Of a DNA stretch of 42,266 nt, positions 8,782-18,420 are shown piece by piece. Within the stretch, counting starts at the first letter, position 1, and every line of letters begins with the position of its first letter. The position numbers were made by a program, and so were the translations under genes. Below the pieces are notes generated by a model. That model was not told the origin of the DNA and did not search any database. It was given only the letters and a program-made list of their open reading frames with translations. Origin of the DNA: Anoxybacillus thermarum (lineage in GTDB: Bacteria > Bacillota > Bacilli > Bacillales > Anoxybacillaceae); the NCBI RefSeq assembly GCF_000836725.1, contig NZ_JXTH01000019.1:1-42266 (forward strand), written 5' to 3'.

Positions 8782-10047
8782 TTAAATCCAGCCACGGAAA
8801 CGGCAAGCTTCCGCCATTTTCCGCACCCCGACCATATATGCAGCTAAACGCATATCGACGCGACGTGTTTGCGACGTTTCATATACGTTATTGAACGCTT
8901 TTACCATCACTTTTTCAAGCTTTTCTTCCACTTCTTCTTCCGTCCAATAATATCCTTGGTTGTTTTGCACCCATTCAAAGTAAGAAACAGTAACTCCACC
9001 AGCGCTTGCTAGGACGTCAGGAACGATTAAAATTCCGCGTTCTGTTAAAATTTCTGTCGCTTCTAGTGTTGTCGGACCGTTTGCAGCTTCAACGACAATT
9101 TTCGCTTTAATATTGTGCGCATTCTCTTCTGTAATTTGATTTTCAATCGCTGCTGGAACTAAAATGTCACAATCTAACTCAAGAAGCTCTTTATTTGTAA
9201 TTGTATTTTTAAATAGTTTCGTCACCGTACCAAAGCTGTCGCGACGATCTAATAAGTAATCAATGTCAAGACCGTTTGGATCATATAAACCGCCGTATGC
9301 ATCAGAAATGCCGATCACTTTCGCTCCCGCATCGTGCATAAATTTCGCTAAATAGCTCCCAGCGTTACCGAATCCTTGCACAACAACACGCGCGCCTTTT
9401 AAGTCAATGCCGCGCTTTCTCGCTGCTTCACGAATACAAATCGTAACCCCTTTGGCCGTGGCCGTTTCACGACCGTGTGAACCACCTAATACAAGCGGTT
9501 TTCCGGTAATGAACCCGGGCGAGTTAAATTCATCAATACGGCTATACTCATCCATCATCCACGCCATAATTTGTGAGTTTGTAAACACATCGGGTGCAGG
9601 AATATCTTTTGTTGGACCAACGATTTGGCTAATGGCGCGAACGTAACCACGACTTAATCTCTCTAGCTCACGGAATGACATTGTGCGAGGATCACATACG
9701 ATTCCGCCTTTTCCACCACCGTACGGCAAATCGACAATGCCACATTTTAAACTCATCCAAATGGAAAGTGCTTTCACTTCGCGTTCTGTTACGTTCGGGT
9801 GAAAGCGAATACCCCCTTTAGTTGGACCGACCGCATCGTTATGCTGTGCACGGTAGCCAGTAAATACTTTCACCGAGCCATCGTCCATGCGCACCGGAAT
9901 TTTCACCGTTAACATGCGCAACGGCTCTTTTAACAGCTCGTATACTTCTTCAGGATATCCGAGCTTTTCAAGCGCTCTATGTATGACGATTTGCGTCGCT
10001 CGTAGGACATCATGTTTTTCTTCGTTGGTATGCTTTTCGGCTACCAT
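8782..10047 (-). CDS. gudB: NAD-dependent glutamate dehydrogenase
   Basis: GudB/RocG deaminates glutamate to 2-oxoglutarate and ammonium, linking amino acid catabolism to the TCA cycle. The 421-residue protein has the substrate-binding [11 protein letters not shown] and [10 protein letters not shown] with catalytic lysines, and [16 protein letters not shown] Rossmann motif [12 protein letters not shown] follows. I chose the ATG at 10047 with ribosome site GGGAGG, giving the usual length. Position next to ypdA favours the name gudB (ypcA), although RocG is equally similar by motif. It is divergent from bshB2. Confidence 0.92.
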   Translation of the reverse strand: MVAEKHTNEEKHDVLRATQIVIHRALEKLGYPEEVYELLKEPLRMLTVKIPVRMDDGSVKVFTGYRAQHNDAVGPTKGGIRFHPNVTEREVKALSIWMSLKCGIVDLPYGGGKGGIVCDPRTMSFRELERLSRGYVRAISQIVGPTKDIPAPDVFTNSQIMAWMMDEYSRIDEFNSPGFITGKPLVLGGSHGRETATAKGVTICIREAARKRGIDLKGARVVVQGFGNAGSYLAKFMHDAGAKVIGISDAYGGLYDPNGLDIDYLLDRRDSFGTVTKLFKNTITNKELLELDCDILVPAAIENQITEENAHNIKAKIVVEAANGPTTLEATEILTERGILIVPDVLASAGGVTVSYFEWVQNNQGYYWTEEEVEEKLEKVMVKAFNNVYETSQTRRVDMRLAAYMVGVRKMAEACRFRGWI

Positions 10048-10172
10048 TTGTAAACCTCCCATGACCTTTTGTAAAATATTGTCCGCCCTTCATGTCATAG
10101 TATACACCTTCTATGCGTATATGCAAAGAAGTTTTTATCGTTTTTTTGTAATCGTTTTCAAAAAATCGATCA

Positions 10173-10201
10173 TTCACATCATCATACGAACACGATATAA
10201 T
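10173..10201 (+). promoter_or_regulatory. bshB2 promoter
   Basis: TTCACA (10173-10178), a 17-base spacer and a consensus TATAAT (10196-10201) lie 28 bases upstream of the bshB2 start. Confidence 0.7.
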
Positions 10202-10228
10202 GGACGTACGATAGAAAGGGGCGAAAAA

Positions 10229-10915
10229 ATGAAAAAACGAATTTTATTTTGCTTTGCACATCCGGATGACGAAACGTTTACTGTTGGAGGGTTGCTTGCT
10301 TCATTAGCGAAACGTGAAGATGTAGAAACCATTGTATATAGCGCGACGCTTGGCGATGCAGGAAAATGTGGGAATCCACCGGTTTGTAAAAAAGAAGAAC
10401 TACCTTACGTACGTAAAAAAGAGTTGGAACAGGCGACCGCCATTTTAGGGGTCGATCATGTCATTACTGGTACATATCCAGATGGGAAGCTTCCTGAATA
10501 TGAAGAACAGCTTGTTGATTCGATTTGCCATATCATTGAACAATATAAGCCGTCCGTTGTCGTTACGTTTCCACCACACGGCATTTCCGGTCATCGAGAC
10601 CATCAAGCTATTCAACGGGCAACGTATCAGGCGGTCAAAGCAATGGATCATATCGTAGAACAGCTATATTATGTGACTGTCGTCGGTCGTCCGGATCGCT
10701 ACGGTGACCCGATTGAAAACATTGATATCGTCTTCACGTTTACAGATGAAGAGGCAAAAAAAGTGCGTCAAGCGTTGCTCGCGCACCGTACGCAACATTT
10801 ATCCGTCGAACGTGTATTTCCAACCGTTCATCATGATTCGTTTCATAAGTTTCAAAATCGCGAATACTTCATCCGCGCATGGTCAAAAGAAAGCGAACCA
10901 CCTTATCCATTTTAA
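10229..10915 (+). CDS. bshB2: Bacillithiol biosynthesis deacetylase BshB2
   Basis: BshB2 is a zinc-dependent LmbE-type deacetylase that removes acetyl from GlcNAc-malate during bacillithiol synthesis and may act on bacillithiol conjugates. The 228-residue protein has the metal motif AHPDDET (about 9-15) and the second zinc ligand in GHRDHQA (about 116-122). KCGNPPVCKKEELP fits the YojG-type subgroup. The ATG at 10229 follows GAAAGGGG and a strong promoter. A longer in-frame reading that begins far upstream crosses that promoter and is rejected. Confidence 0.87.
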   Translation: MKKRILFCFAHPDDETFTVGGLLASLAKREDVETIVYSATLGDAGKCGNPPVCKKEELPYVRKKELEQATAILGVDHVITGTYPDGKLPEYEEQLVDSICHIIEQYKPSVVVTFPPHGISGHRDHQAIQRATYQAVKAMDHIVEQLYYVTVVGRPDRYGDPIENIDIVFTFTDEEAKKVRQALLAHRTQHLSVERVFPTVHHDSFHKFQNREYFIRAWSKESEPPYPF

Positions 10916-10949
10916 AAATAACCTTCGCGTGTGAGCGAAGGTTATTTTT
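10914..10949. terminator. Bidirectional terminator between bshB2 and mecB
   Basis: Fifteen-base arms (10914-10928 and 10935-10949) with A- and T-runs at the two ends. It serves both converging genes. Confidence 0.85.
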
Positions 10950-11529
10950 TCACAAAGTATTGATATAGCTGGGCGATCGCTTCAGTTGCGATCAATTTTT
11001 TCCCGTACTCTTCGACACGATAAATTGTTAATGTGGACGGACTACCATATTCAGCCAAAATGGCCACAAAGTTATCTGTTTGAATGACAGATTCAGCAAA
11101 ATGTAAATAAAAGCGTCCTTCATAACTGTAAAGCGAGCCACCATGGCAACCGAGCGAATAGAGACGTGTCGCTAATTGAATGACATCTTCAAACGTTTGA
11201 AATTCGAAAAATATATCATCGCTTTCATCTAGCGTGACTTGCATCTCAATATAATCATCGCTAAACTCATCTTCTTCATCTGTCATCTCACCTTCGCTCG
11301 TTACGATGACAACCATCCCCTGTGCCGGTAAAGAGTACACTTCCACAGCGACCGACCCGTTAATTTCAAAGCCGAGCTCTTCACTTGCTTCCTCAATCAT
11401 ATCACGAAATAGCTCATGCACTTTGAACGTATCTTTCCATAAATCTTCTTTCGTTAAACCGCGCTCGACTAAATCGTCAAATGTGAGGAATATTTTAATT
11501 TTATTGTAGTTTAAGCGTTCAAGCCGCAT
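10942..11529 (-). CDS. mecB: MecA-like adaptor protein MecB/YpbH
   Basis: MecA-family adaptors deliver substrates to the ClpC-ClpP protease. YpbH (MecB) is the paralogue of the competence adaptor MecA. The 195-residue product starts MRLERLNYNKIKIFLTFDDL, the family's N-terminal substrate-binding domain. An acidic middle linker (EGEMTDEEDEFSDD) and a C-terminal ClpC-binding domain follow. The ATG at 11529 has the ribosome site GGAGGGG. Its position beside the ypb cluster favours ypbH over mecA. Confidence 0.85.
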   Translation of the reverse strand: MRLERLNYNKIKIFLTFDDLVERGLTKEDLWKDTFKVHELFRDMIEEASEELGFEINGSVAVEVYSLPAQGMVVIVTSEGEMTDEEDEFSDDYIEMQVTLDESDDIFFEFQTFEDVIQLATRLYSLGCHGGSLYSYEGRFYLHFAESVIQTDNFVAILAEYGSPSTLTIYRVEEYGKKLIATEAIAQLYQYFVKK

Positions 11530-11567
11530 AAACACCCCTCCTTACCTACACAGACTTTACTGTTAGC

Positions 11568-11599
11568 ATATGACGAACGCATAAAAACGTTCGTCATAT
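11568..11599. repeat. Palindrome between photoreceptor gene and mecB
   Basis: Perfect 12-base arms (11568-11579 and 11588-11599) surround an eight-base A-rich loop. It may end the regulator gene, but no T tract follows the stem on the minus strand. It could instead be an operator for mecB. Confidence 0.5.
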
Positions 11600-11610
11600 T
11601 ACTAATGAGT

Positions 11611-12531
11611 TTACATCGTTTTCTCCCTTTTAGACAAGTATTTTTCATTCGATTTTAGCCATTCGTCCCATTGTTCTTTTGATTGTCCGAGAAAATGAGC
11701 ACCGTACTTTTTTTTCATTTGCTCATCCACTTCATCAAACGCCCGTCCACCTACTCCAATACGAATGGCGGGATACGTTTGTTTCAATTGATCGACAAGT
11801 TGTAGTGTCGCCTGTGCGTTTTGTTGTAACGTGCACGATAAAAATATATAAGATGGCTTCACTTCATCAATGACAATAGGTAAGTCCTTTTGGTCAATAC
11901 TTGCCCCTAAATAAATCGTTTCGTATCCTCTTCTGCGTAAGTATAAGGTAAAAATAAGCAGCCCAAGTTCATGCCATTCATTTGGCCCGCAAACTGAAAT
12001 TGTTTTTGGTAACAAACGATTAACAGGTAGCATAGAAAAAGCCATTCCAAGTCGTGAACGTAAAAAAGCAGAGGCGAAATGTTCATGAGCGCTCGTGATT
12101 TTTCCGTTTTCCCATAAGTCCCCGATCCGTACAAGAAGCGGACCTAATATATCAATTGCCACTTTTTCAACCGTATATAGACTGAACGCCTCATTTAGCA
12201 ATTCATGCGCTGTCCACTCTTCAAATGATAAAAGTGCTTGCAACAAACGTTCACGAAGCCCAGTCATATGATCTTCTGCTTGCACGCGCACGTCAGAAGG
12301 TTGTTGTTCTAAAAGAGATACGGCTTGACTAATCGTAAAACCTTGATTTACTTTATCAACAAGCCATTTTAATATTTGGACTTGTTCCTCCGTATATAGC
12401 CGATGCCCAGCTTCATTGCGCGGCGGAGCGATGATTTGATAGCGACGCTCCCATGCTCGCAACGTCCCAGGCTGAATGCCTAACATATTTGATACCGCTT
12501 TGACATTATACTTCCCTTCTTGCGTTGACAT
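11611..12531 (-). CDS. MerR-type regulator with B12-binding domain (CarH/LitR-like)
   Basis: CarH/LitR proteins bind adenosylcobalamin, repress in the dark as tetramers, and release DNA when light breaks the Co-C bond. This 306-residue protein has an N-terminal MerR helix-turn-helix (about 8-75, with TLRAWERRY). A four-helix cap (about 90-165) and a Rossmann B12 domain (about 175-300) follow. The cap has W140, nine residues, then E150-H151, exactly the W-x9-EH light-sensing signature of CarH. EWHELG (185-190) supplies H187 as the expected lower axial ligand. The residue after W140 is Glu, where Thermus CarH has the His that binds cobalt after photolysis. The ATG at 12531 has ribosome site GGAGGA. 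It is monocistronic; its targets are unknown. Confidence 0.82.
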   Translation of the reverse strand: MSTQEGKYNVKAVSNMLGIQPGTLRAWERRYQIIAPPRNEAGHRLYTEEQVQILKWLVDKVNQGFTISQAVSLLEQQPSDVRVQAEDHMTGLRERLLQALLSFEEWTAHELLNEAFSLYTVEKVAIDILGPLLVRIGDLWENGKITSAHEHFASAFLRSRLGMAFSMLPVNRLLPKTISVCGPNEWHELGLLIFTLYLRRRGYETIYLGASIDQKDLPIVIDEVKPSYIFLSCTLQQNAQATLQLVDQLKQTYPAIRIGVGGRAFDEVDEQMKKKYGAHFLGQSKEQWDEWLKSNEKYLSKREKTM

Positions 12532-12566
12532 ATAAAATCCTCCATCTTTCGCATCATTCTGTCAAT

Positions 12567-12595
12567 ATTATAGCGAACAAGAGGGAGGTGTGTAA
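12567..12595 (-). promoter_or_regulatory. Promoter of the CarH-like gene
   Basis: On the minus strand TTACAC (12590-12595), 17 bases and TATAAT (12567-12572) form a good sigma-A promoter. An AT-rich TTATACAAATTTT lies across and upstream of the -35 and could be an autoregulatory site, which I cannot test. Confidence 0.6.
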
Positions 12596-12613
12596 AATTT
12601 GTATAAGTTTTGC

Positions 12614-13375
12614 TTAACCTTTTTTATGTTCTAACTCGATCAGATGTGTCTCCGCACGCGCACCTAAACGAAGCGGAAGCGTCGTTGTCCCATATCCGTT
12701 GCTAACAAGTAACATCGTCCCATTCACATTTTGTAAACGCCCTTTTTCATATAAGCCAAATGGACCGAAACGAATTTGCCCACCGTGCGTATGCCCACTT
12801 AAAACGAGAGAAATGTTATGTTCTGGCGCTATTTTTTGAATGATGCGCGGATCGTGGCTAACAACAATGCGAAATGTTGCGTCACCTGCATCACTTAACG
12901 ACAAATCGAGCCGATCTCGCCTTTTATTCATATCGTCAACACCAAGTAAAGCGATGCGATCACCTTGTTCACTTTCAAATATGGCCGCCGTATTATCTAA
13001 TATTTTCACACCACTTTCAAGCAATAGGGCATCTAATTCATGGTAATCTACTTCATAGTCATTATTTCCCCAAACAAAATAGACAGGGCCGAGCTGCTTT
13101 AACAATTCGACGTTTTGTTTGACACGTGAGAACGGCACTCCTTTTTCTATTAAATCTCCGCCGATGACAACAAGATCAACTTTTCCCTTCAACGAACGAA
13201 TGAACGTTTCGGATAAACGCCGCCGATGAATATCTGAAATAAAGAAAATACGAAAGCGGGAAAAGCTTTCTGGAAATGTCGAAAACGATAATGACTGAAC
13301 AATGACCCGATTGCGATGCGCTTCAATCCACATGTATATGATGAAGCTAACGAACGCTATGACAACATACATCAT
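12614..13375 (-). CDS. ypbG: Membrane-anchored metallophosphoesterase YpbG
   Basis: This 253-residue protein has an N-terminal membrane helix (about 1-17) followed by a calcineurin-like metallophosphoesterase domain. The metal-binding motifs appear in order: SDIH, GGDLIEKG, WGNNDYE, SHDPR and SGHTHGGQ. It matches YpbG-type phosphoesterases in size and position; the substrate is not known. The ATG at 13375 (a second ATG follows directly) has the ribosome site GAGGG and begins one base after the upstream gene's stop. It is therefore co-transcribed with the membrane protein gene before it. Confidence 0.85.
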   Translation of the reverse strand: MMYVVIAFVSFIIYMWIEAHRNRVIVQSLSFSTFPESFSRFRIFFISDIHRRRLSETFIRSLKGKVDLVVIGGDLIEKGVPFSRVKQNVELLKQLGPVYFVWGNNDYEVDYHELDALLLESGVKILDNTAAIFESEQGDRIALLGVDDMNKRRDRLDLSLSDAGDATFRIVVSHDPRIIQKIAPEHNISLVLSGHTHGGQIRFGPFGLYEKGRLQNVNGTMLLVSNGYGTTTLPLRLGARAETHLIELEHKKG

Positions 13376-13376
13376 T

Positions 13377-13751
13377 TCAATTTTCCCTCTCTCTGTATAC
13401 ACTCATTGACATCATACCATATACGAAAGAAAAGAGAAAAAAAATCACCGTTTTTTTCACATCAATGGCTGCTAATATTATAAACGTTAGCAAAACACTA
13501 TACGAAAGAAAGCATTCTTTTCGATTCATCGTCTCCTTCCGCCACGCCCGTACCGTATGCCAAATGGCTGTGCGAATTAAAACAGCATTGGCGATGAAAC
13601 CAATCAAAAAACTAACAAGCGCAAAAAATGTTTTCATCGGATCAAAAATCATATCGGTCAAAAGCAATTCAAGTTCAAATGGTTCCACTGTTGGCGTCCA
13701 AGCAATCATAAAATAACCACAAGTCAAACCAGTGATCAAAAAAAGCCACAT
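13377..13751 (-). CDS. Four-helix membrane protein of unknown function
   Basis: The 124-residue product begins MWLFLITGLTCGYFMIAW and has about four hydrophobic helices (roughly 1-18, 38-60, 82-97 and 99-117). Short basic loops such as RAWRKETMNRKE separate them. I do not recognise the family. The ATG at 13751 has ribosome site GGAGGGAG. It lies between ypbF and ypbG, where B. subtilis has no extra gene to my knowledge, and is tightly coupled to ypbG. A structural or anchoring role is possible but not shown. Confidence 0.72.
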   Translation of the reverse strand: MWLFLITGLTCGYFMIAWTPTVEPFELELLLTDMIFDPMKTFFALVSFLIGFIANAVLIRTAIWHTVRAWRKETMNRKECFLSYSVLLTFIILAAIDVKKTVIFFLFSFVYGMMSMSVYREREN

Positions 13752-13796
13752 ATGACTCCCTCCTTTTCTCACTATATGAAACGAGAGAGCATGTGG

Positions 13797-14234
13797 TCAC
13801 TTATTTTCATGGTAAAGCGAAATATCATATTTATCTTTCATCCATTCATAAAGAATATGTCGTTTTTCCCATGTTTCTTTTTGAAGTAACTCGCTACTTT
13901 TTTGAATCAGCTCGCAGCGGAGTGCATGAAAATCTTGCTCCGCTTTTTCACTTTTCTTTTTATAAAAAGAAACGAGCCAGCCAAATGTCGAAATAAATGC
14001 AACAAACCAAAAAATACGTTCGTCAATAAGCGCCATCACGACTCGCTCCACAGACGTACGATGTAAAACGAAGACAGTTTGATATATATACATTCCAAAT
14101 AAAGCGAGAGAAAATAAAAATAAACTGAATGACCACTTCATTCTTTTTTTCATATCGTCCCATTCTTTTTTGTGGGCGATTATGCGCTTTAAAATGACTT
14201 TTGTCACTTCATCTAATTCCATTGGGAAAATCAT
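13797..14234 (-). CDS. ypbF: YpbF-like membrane protein (DUF2663)
   Basis: The 145-residue product has an N-terminal cytoplasmic helix rich in K and E. Two membrane helices follow (about 37-55 and 73-92), then a charged, coiled-coil-like C-terminus (KKKSEKAEQDFHALRCELIQ). Size and position match YpbF, whose role is unknown. The ATG at 14234 has AGGGG five bases upstream. It sits in the ypb cluster, separated from ypbE by about 60 bases. Confidence 0.78.
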   Translation of the reverse strand: MIFPMELDEVTKVILKRIIAHKKEWDDMKKRMKWSFSLFLFSLALFGMYIYQTVFVLHRTSVERVVMALIDERIFWFVAFISTFGWLVSFYKKKSEKAEQDFHALRCELIQKSSELLQKETWEKRHILYEWMKDKYDISLYHENK

Positions 14235-14294
14235 AGCCACCCCTACCGATCGTGTTTTACTACGATTGTATGTCCATCGGCAGAGGTGTATACC

Positions 14295-14816
14295 TTATTT
14301 TTCGTTCATATTTGGGATTTTTAATACTTGTCCTTTTTGAAGCTTCGTGCTCGTTAAACGGTTCCATTCTTTGATAAGGTCCATTCCTTTTTCATTTCCG
14401 TAATATTTCATCGCAATGCTATATAACGTTTCATTTTCTTGTACTGTATGATAAATAAAAGCCGGCTCTGTTTCATCGGATACATCTTCCTCTTGCTTTG
14501 CTTCATTTTCGAGCGGTTTTTGTTGTGGCATCTCCTCTTTTTGTTGATCGACGTCTATCGTTTCATAACTCTCGTCATCAATCGTCACAACTTGGATCGG
14601 ACGTTTGTCGACTAAATGGTATATGCTATAAATCGAAATAGGCAATAAGACGAAAAAGAGCGCAAGAATACGAACGAGCGGGTGTTTTATTTTCCATTTC
14701 GCTTTTTTCTTTTTATGCACTTGACTTCGTGGCGGCAAATGAAGTTCGTTGCTTTCTTGTTGCTTACTGATCATCCCCATTTTTTTACGCAAATTTTCTG
14801 CTTGATCTTCACGCAT
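14295..14816 (-). CDS. ypbE: YpbE-like LysM protein
   Basis: The 173-residue protein has a basic cytoplasmic N-terminus (KKKKAKWKIKH) and one membrane helix (about 50-66). An acidic linker (KEEMPQQKPLENEAKQEEDV) leads to a C-terminal LysM domain (about 121-169, with ENETLYSIAMKYYG and LQKGQVLKIP). It should be anchored in the membrane with LysM outside, binding peptidoglycan. The ATG overlaps the end of ypbD by eight bases, so the two are coupled. It corresponds to YpbE of Bacillus. Confidence 0.85.
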   Translation of the reverse strand: MREDQAENLRKKMGMISKQQESNELHLPPRSQVHKKKKAKWKIKHPLVRILALFFVLLPISIYSIYHLVDKRPIQVVTIDDESYETIDVDQQKEEMPQQKPLENEAKQEEDVSDETEPAFIYHTVQENETLYSIAMKYYGNEKGMDLIKEWNRLTSTKLQKGQVLKIPNMNEK

Positions 14817-15399
14817 CGTTATTCACCTCTTTTGTCCGATACCGGATGTGTAATGCTAAAATAAAATCAATGAGAAAGTGGGCGAAAATTGTCACCCATA
14901 AATTTCCTGTCCATTCATATATGAATCCAATCCAAAAGCTTAAACTGACGACAGCAACAAGAAGAAGCCATCTTCTCCAATAACGAATATGCAATAAACC
15001 GAAAATGACGCTCGCAAAAAGTAAGCCAACGTGCGTCTGAATGACACCGCGAAATAACCATTCTTCACAAAATGCAATGATTGCAGTCATGATAAAAATG
15101 TGCGGAACCGAGCGAGAACGAAATAGCTTTTCATTAATCCCACCATCATCATACCATTGTTCAGGTGCATAACGAATGAGTAAAAAATCGACAAAAAGAA
15201 CGAGCGCTGCACAACCGCCACCGTATAATAATATTTCCCGCACATCCCATTGCCATATCGCAAAAAATGTTGCAGGTGTAAATAAATATATGCCCAATAC
15301 GAGCGCAATAAGAAAAATGAGCGCTTGTGTGAAATACAAGTGATATACCATTTCCTGTTCACTTATTTCATTGGCGATCTCGATTTGTTTTTTTATCAT
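14809..15399 (-). CDS. ypbD: CPBP-family intramembrane metalloprotease YpbD
   Basis: This is a CAAX protease/bacteriocin-processing (Abi/CPBP) membrane protein of 196 residues with about six membrane helices. The conserved motifs are EEWLFRG (about 107-113, EExxxR) and the later histidines in LLHIRYW and FAHFLIDF. They form the presumed metal site. The ATG at 15399 overlaps the recQ stop (ATGA) and has the ribosome site GGTGGAGG; a longer reading lacks support. Its substrate is unknown. It belongs to the ypbB-recQ-ypbD-ypbE operon. Confidence 0.85.
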   Translation of the reverse strand: MIKKQIEIANEISEQEMVYHLYFTQALIFLIALVLGIYLFTPATFFAIWQWDVREILLYGGGCAALVLFVDFLLIRYAPEQWYDDGGINEKLFRSRSVPHIFIMTAIIAFCEEWLFRGVIQTHVGLLFASVIFGLLHIRYWRRWLLLVAVVSLSFWIGFIYEWTGNLWVTIFAHFLIDFILALHIRYRTKEVNNDA

Positions 15400-16838
15400 T
15401 TGTCCTCCACCTTTATCGAAAACATCGCACGAAGCTCTTCGCGCCACGGGCGCAACTGTATTTGCCGAATATGTTTCACAGGAGCATTTACGTATATATG
15501 GGCACCACATCGGTCACAACAACGTTCATTCGGAAGTGGTTGTTGTTCAAAATATGAAAGCATCGTACGTCGGCGACAAGTTTGTTCGTGTACCCATCGT
15601 TGCATAAATATCCATTTGTTCATTTTTTCTTTTTTTCTTTGCTCGACATGGGAATACAGTTGTTTTGCTAATATATTCACATCTCCTTGAGCATTCATTT
15701 GTTCTAACCAATATAAAAGAAGCCGTTGTTGCACATCTGTTAATCCCGTCTCTTTCTGTCCATGGCGTAAAGCGTTCAGCGCATAAACGATTTGCTCTTT
15801 TGTCGGAAATTCCGCATCGATCATCGCTTGCCCGAGTTGCTCGTCTCCTGGGGCATACAATAATACCGCTATACTTTCGTTTCCATCTCGCCCAGCGCGT
15901 CCAATTTCTTGCCAATATGCTTCCGGTTGCGTTGGCAAATGAAAATGAATGACGAAGCGAACGTTCCGTTTATCAACACCCATTCCAAACGCATTCGTAC
16001 AACAAATGACGTCTAACTGATCATAAATAAACTGTTGTTGAATAAGAAGTCGCTGTTCGCCATCCATGCCTCCATGATAGTAACCAACACGATGATCTCC
16101 ATGTAACATGTTTGCTAACGTCTCTGCCCATTGCCGACTCGATACATAAACGATGCCTGGCTTAGGCAATATAGCGATAAGTTGTTTTAACGCTTCCATT
16201 TTCCCTTCTAGCGTATGAACGTATTGAACATATAAGCAAATGTTTGTTCGATCAAGTGGGTACATATGCTGTTTCACTCGATCAAGTTTAAGCGTTGCTA
16301 CAATATCATCAATTACTTGACGAGTTGCCGTTGCTGTTAGCGCTAAACAAGGCGGGTTGCCGAGCGTTTCACGAAGAAGACCGAGCTTTAAAAAGTCAGG
16401 ACGAAAATCGTGTCCCCATTGTGAAATGCAATGCGCTTCATCTACAACAAACAAAGAAATATTTATACGCTTTAGCGCTTCAATGAGCAAGGGAGATTGT
16501 AAAATTTCAGGTGAAGCATAAATAAAGCGATACGATGCTAATTCATGTAGCACGTCTTTTTTTTCGCGATAGGAAAGAAAACGATTCAATGCGACAACAC
16601 GTTTTTCACCGCGATTTTTAAGCTGTTGTACTTGGTCTTCCATGAGAGAGACGAGCGGTGAAATAATTAGCACACTACCGTCCAATATGTAGCCAGGAAG
16701 CTGATAACAAAGCGACTTTCCCCCACCGGTCGGAAGCATAGCGACACAATTTCGTCCATGAAGCACATCTTCAATAATTTCTTTCTGTCCGATGCGAAAC
16801 GAATCGTAGCCAAATCGCTCCCTTAATATGTTAATCAT
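15396..16838 (-). CDS. recQ: RecQ-family ATP-dependent DNA helicase
   Basis: RecQ unwinds DNA 3' to 5' in repair and fork restart. The 480-residue protein has Walker [11 protein letters not shown] (about 37-46), the Walker B box DEAH (about 132-135) and TATATR. The motif VI segment is [10 protein letters not shown]. Near the C-terminus [12 protein letters not shown] and C-DRC form the RecQ zinc cluster. It ends soon after, without an HRDC domain, as in the short RecQ (YpbC) of B. subtilis. It starts eight bases inside the end of ypbB and is coupled to ypbD downstream. Confidence 0.93.
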   Translation of the reverse strand: MINILRERFGYDSFRIGQKEIIEDVLHGRNCVAMLPTGGGKSLCYQLPGYILDGSVLIISPLVSLMEDQVQQLKNRGEKRVVALNRFLSYREKKDVLHELASYRFIYASPEILQSPLLIEALKRINISLFVVDEAHCISQWGHDFRPDFLKLGLLRETLGNPPCLALTATATRQVIDDIVATLKLDRVKQHMYPLDRTNICLYVQYVHTLEGKMEALKQLIAILPKPGIVYVSSRQWAETLANMLHGDHRVGYYHGGMDGEQRLLIQQQFIYDQLDVICCTNAFGMGVDKRNVRFVIHFHLPTQPEAYWQEIGRAGRDGNESIAVLLYAPGDEQLGQAMIDAEFPTKEQIVYALNALRHGQKETGLTDVQQRLLLYWLEQMNAQGDVNILAKQLYSHVEQRKKEKMNKWIFMQRWVHEQTCRRRTMLSYFEQQPLPNERCCDRCGAHIYVNAPVKHIRQIQLRPWREELRAMFSIKVEDK

Positions 16839-17853
16839 CTTCCTTATCCCACCTTGCTAACGCGAGCCGAATTTCAAAATAAGAAACATCTGGCAATGCT
16901 TCTTTAATTGCCCGCAATTTTTTCGTTTTTAATTGTCGTGCCTGTTGTATAATGCGCTTACGTTTATTCTCATCTAAAAAAGGCATCGTCACAAATGACG
17001 GCACATATGTCGCAATTTCTACAACATGATCTTCAATCGTCCCTTTTTTCAATCGACGCAACTCGGCAATTTGTTCAAGTGAATATCCTTCTTTTAACAT
17101 TTCCCAAGTTTTTTGGGCTGAGCTTGTTAATTGTGTGCGCATTTGTTCACGTAACGAGAAGAGAAGCGGAAATTTTTCCTTTTCTTTTTCTGACACCTCA
17201 AGTATAAAATGCAACACATTTTGAAACGATAGCGATACAGTTACATCTTCTTCTTTTATCGCATAAGCAATTTGTTCGTTCGTCCATCCGATGCGATCAT
17301 GAGTCGTCAACCGCCAAACAAAAATGTTTGCGTCCCTTTCTTCCACACGGCCGAGTAGCTCATACATTTCTTCATATAACGACCGAGCGATCTTCTGCAT
17401 ATGTTTATGTTGAAACAACCACCGCTTCACAAATGATTGAATGCGCTCATCGCGATGAATAGGCTCAAATGGTGTGCGATGAATGATGTTTGTGACCGTT
17501 TGGATAAGCAAAGAAAGTCTTTTCCAAAATAAAGAAGATTCATTCATATATTTCCATCCATCCACGTAAGGAGGAAAGACAAAACGACGAAGTTCCTCTT
17601 TTCCGCTTGAGGTTATGCGATATATATGCTCGTCCACTTTGTTAATCCATCCGTTAGCTTCTAATTTGCGTGCAATATGGAGCAAACGAGAACGATCAAT
17701 CGGCACCGTCCCAAATAGCCGACTAACGTTGTACCACCTACTATCTTGTAGCGTTTGCGCCGTTTTTTTTCCGTTCAGCAAATGGTCAATCGCAGCGAGT
17801 GACCGCTCGCCACGAAAACGATCAATACAAAACAAAACGATGTGTTGTAACAT
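16831..17853 (-). CDS. ypbB: YpbB-like helix-turn-helix protein
   Basis: The 340-residue protein matches YpbB, which always precedes recQ in Bacillus. It is helical and basic. The C-terminal region contains [24 protein letters not shown] (split HTH_40-type motif, about 255-278), as also found fused to some RecQ helicases. The N-terminus ([20 protein letters not shown]) resembles a winged-helix. The ATG at 17853 has GGAGTGA upstream. The link to RecQ is supported by the eight-base overlap; a DNA-binding accessory role is inferred. Confidence 0.82.
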   Translation of the reverse strand: MLQHIVLFCIDRFRGERSLAAIDHLLNGKKTAQTLQDSRWYNVSRLFGTVPIDRSRLLHIARKLEANGWINKVDEHIYRITSSGKEELRRFVFPPYVDGWKYMNESSLFWKRLSLLIQTVTNIIHRTPFEPIHRDERIQSFVKRWLFQHKHMQKIARSLYEEMYELLGRVEERDANIFVWRLTTHDRIGWTNEQIAYAIKEEDVTVSLSFQNVLHFILEVSEKEKEKFPLLFSLREQMRTQLTSSAQKTWEMLKEGYSLEQIAELRRLKKGTIEDHVVEIATYVPSFVTMPFLDENKRKRIIQQARQLKTKKLRAIKEALPDVSYFEIRLALARWDKEDD

Positions 17854-17951
17854 GCAACATTCACTCCATTTTCCCTTTCATTTTACCAGATTAAGCGAAA
17901 GGATGTGAGGGGAAACTATGCACTGATAAGCATTTTCATTGGAGTTTTTTA

Positions 17952-17980
17952 TTGAAAAGTTGTCGGAACACATTTATTAT
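17952..17980 (+). promoter_or_regulatory. fer promoter
   Basis: TTGAAA (17952-17957), a 17-base spacer and TATTAT (17975-17980) lie about 73 bases upstream of the ferredoxin start. Confidence 0.55.
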
Positions 17981-18017
17981 AAAAGTGTGAGGAATACGTT
18001 TCCAACGTTTCATATGA

Positions 18018-18302
<285 letters not shown>

Positions 18303-18310
18303 GAGCATCG

Positions 18311-18340
18311 AAGGGCAAACTTCACATGAAGCTTGCCCTT
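18311..18340 (+). terminator. Terminator after fer
   Basis: AAGGGCAA (18311-18318) pairs with TTGCCCTT (18333-18340), with an inner TTCA/TGAA stem, followed by T-rich sequence. Confidence 0.8.
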
Positions 18341-18356
18341 TTCTTCTTTTCAATCA

Positions 18357-18385
18357 TTGTCACCACTTGTCCAATCGACTATAAT
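18357..18385 (+). promoter_or_regulatory. ppa promoter
   Basis: TTGTCA (18357-18362), exactly 17 bases and TATAAT (18380-18385) lie 35 bases upstream of the pyrophosphatase start, ahead of the ribosome site AAAAGGAGG. Confidence 0.8.
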
Positions 18386-18420
18386 AAAAAAGTATACATA
18401 ATGAAAAGGAGGAATTTGGC

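Noticed and set aside
9887-10228. Long N-terminal extension of BshB2
   Set aside because: It would run through the gudB start and the TTCACA/TATAAT promoter; the ATG at 10229 has the ribosome site and family N-terminus.
15547-15915. Open frames antisense or out of frame within recQ
   Set aside because: They are shadows of a strongly conserved helicase gene.
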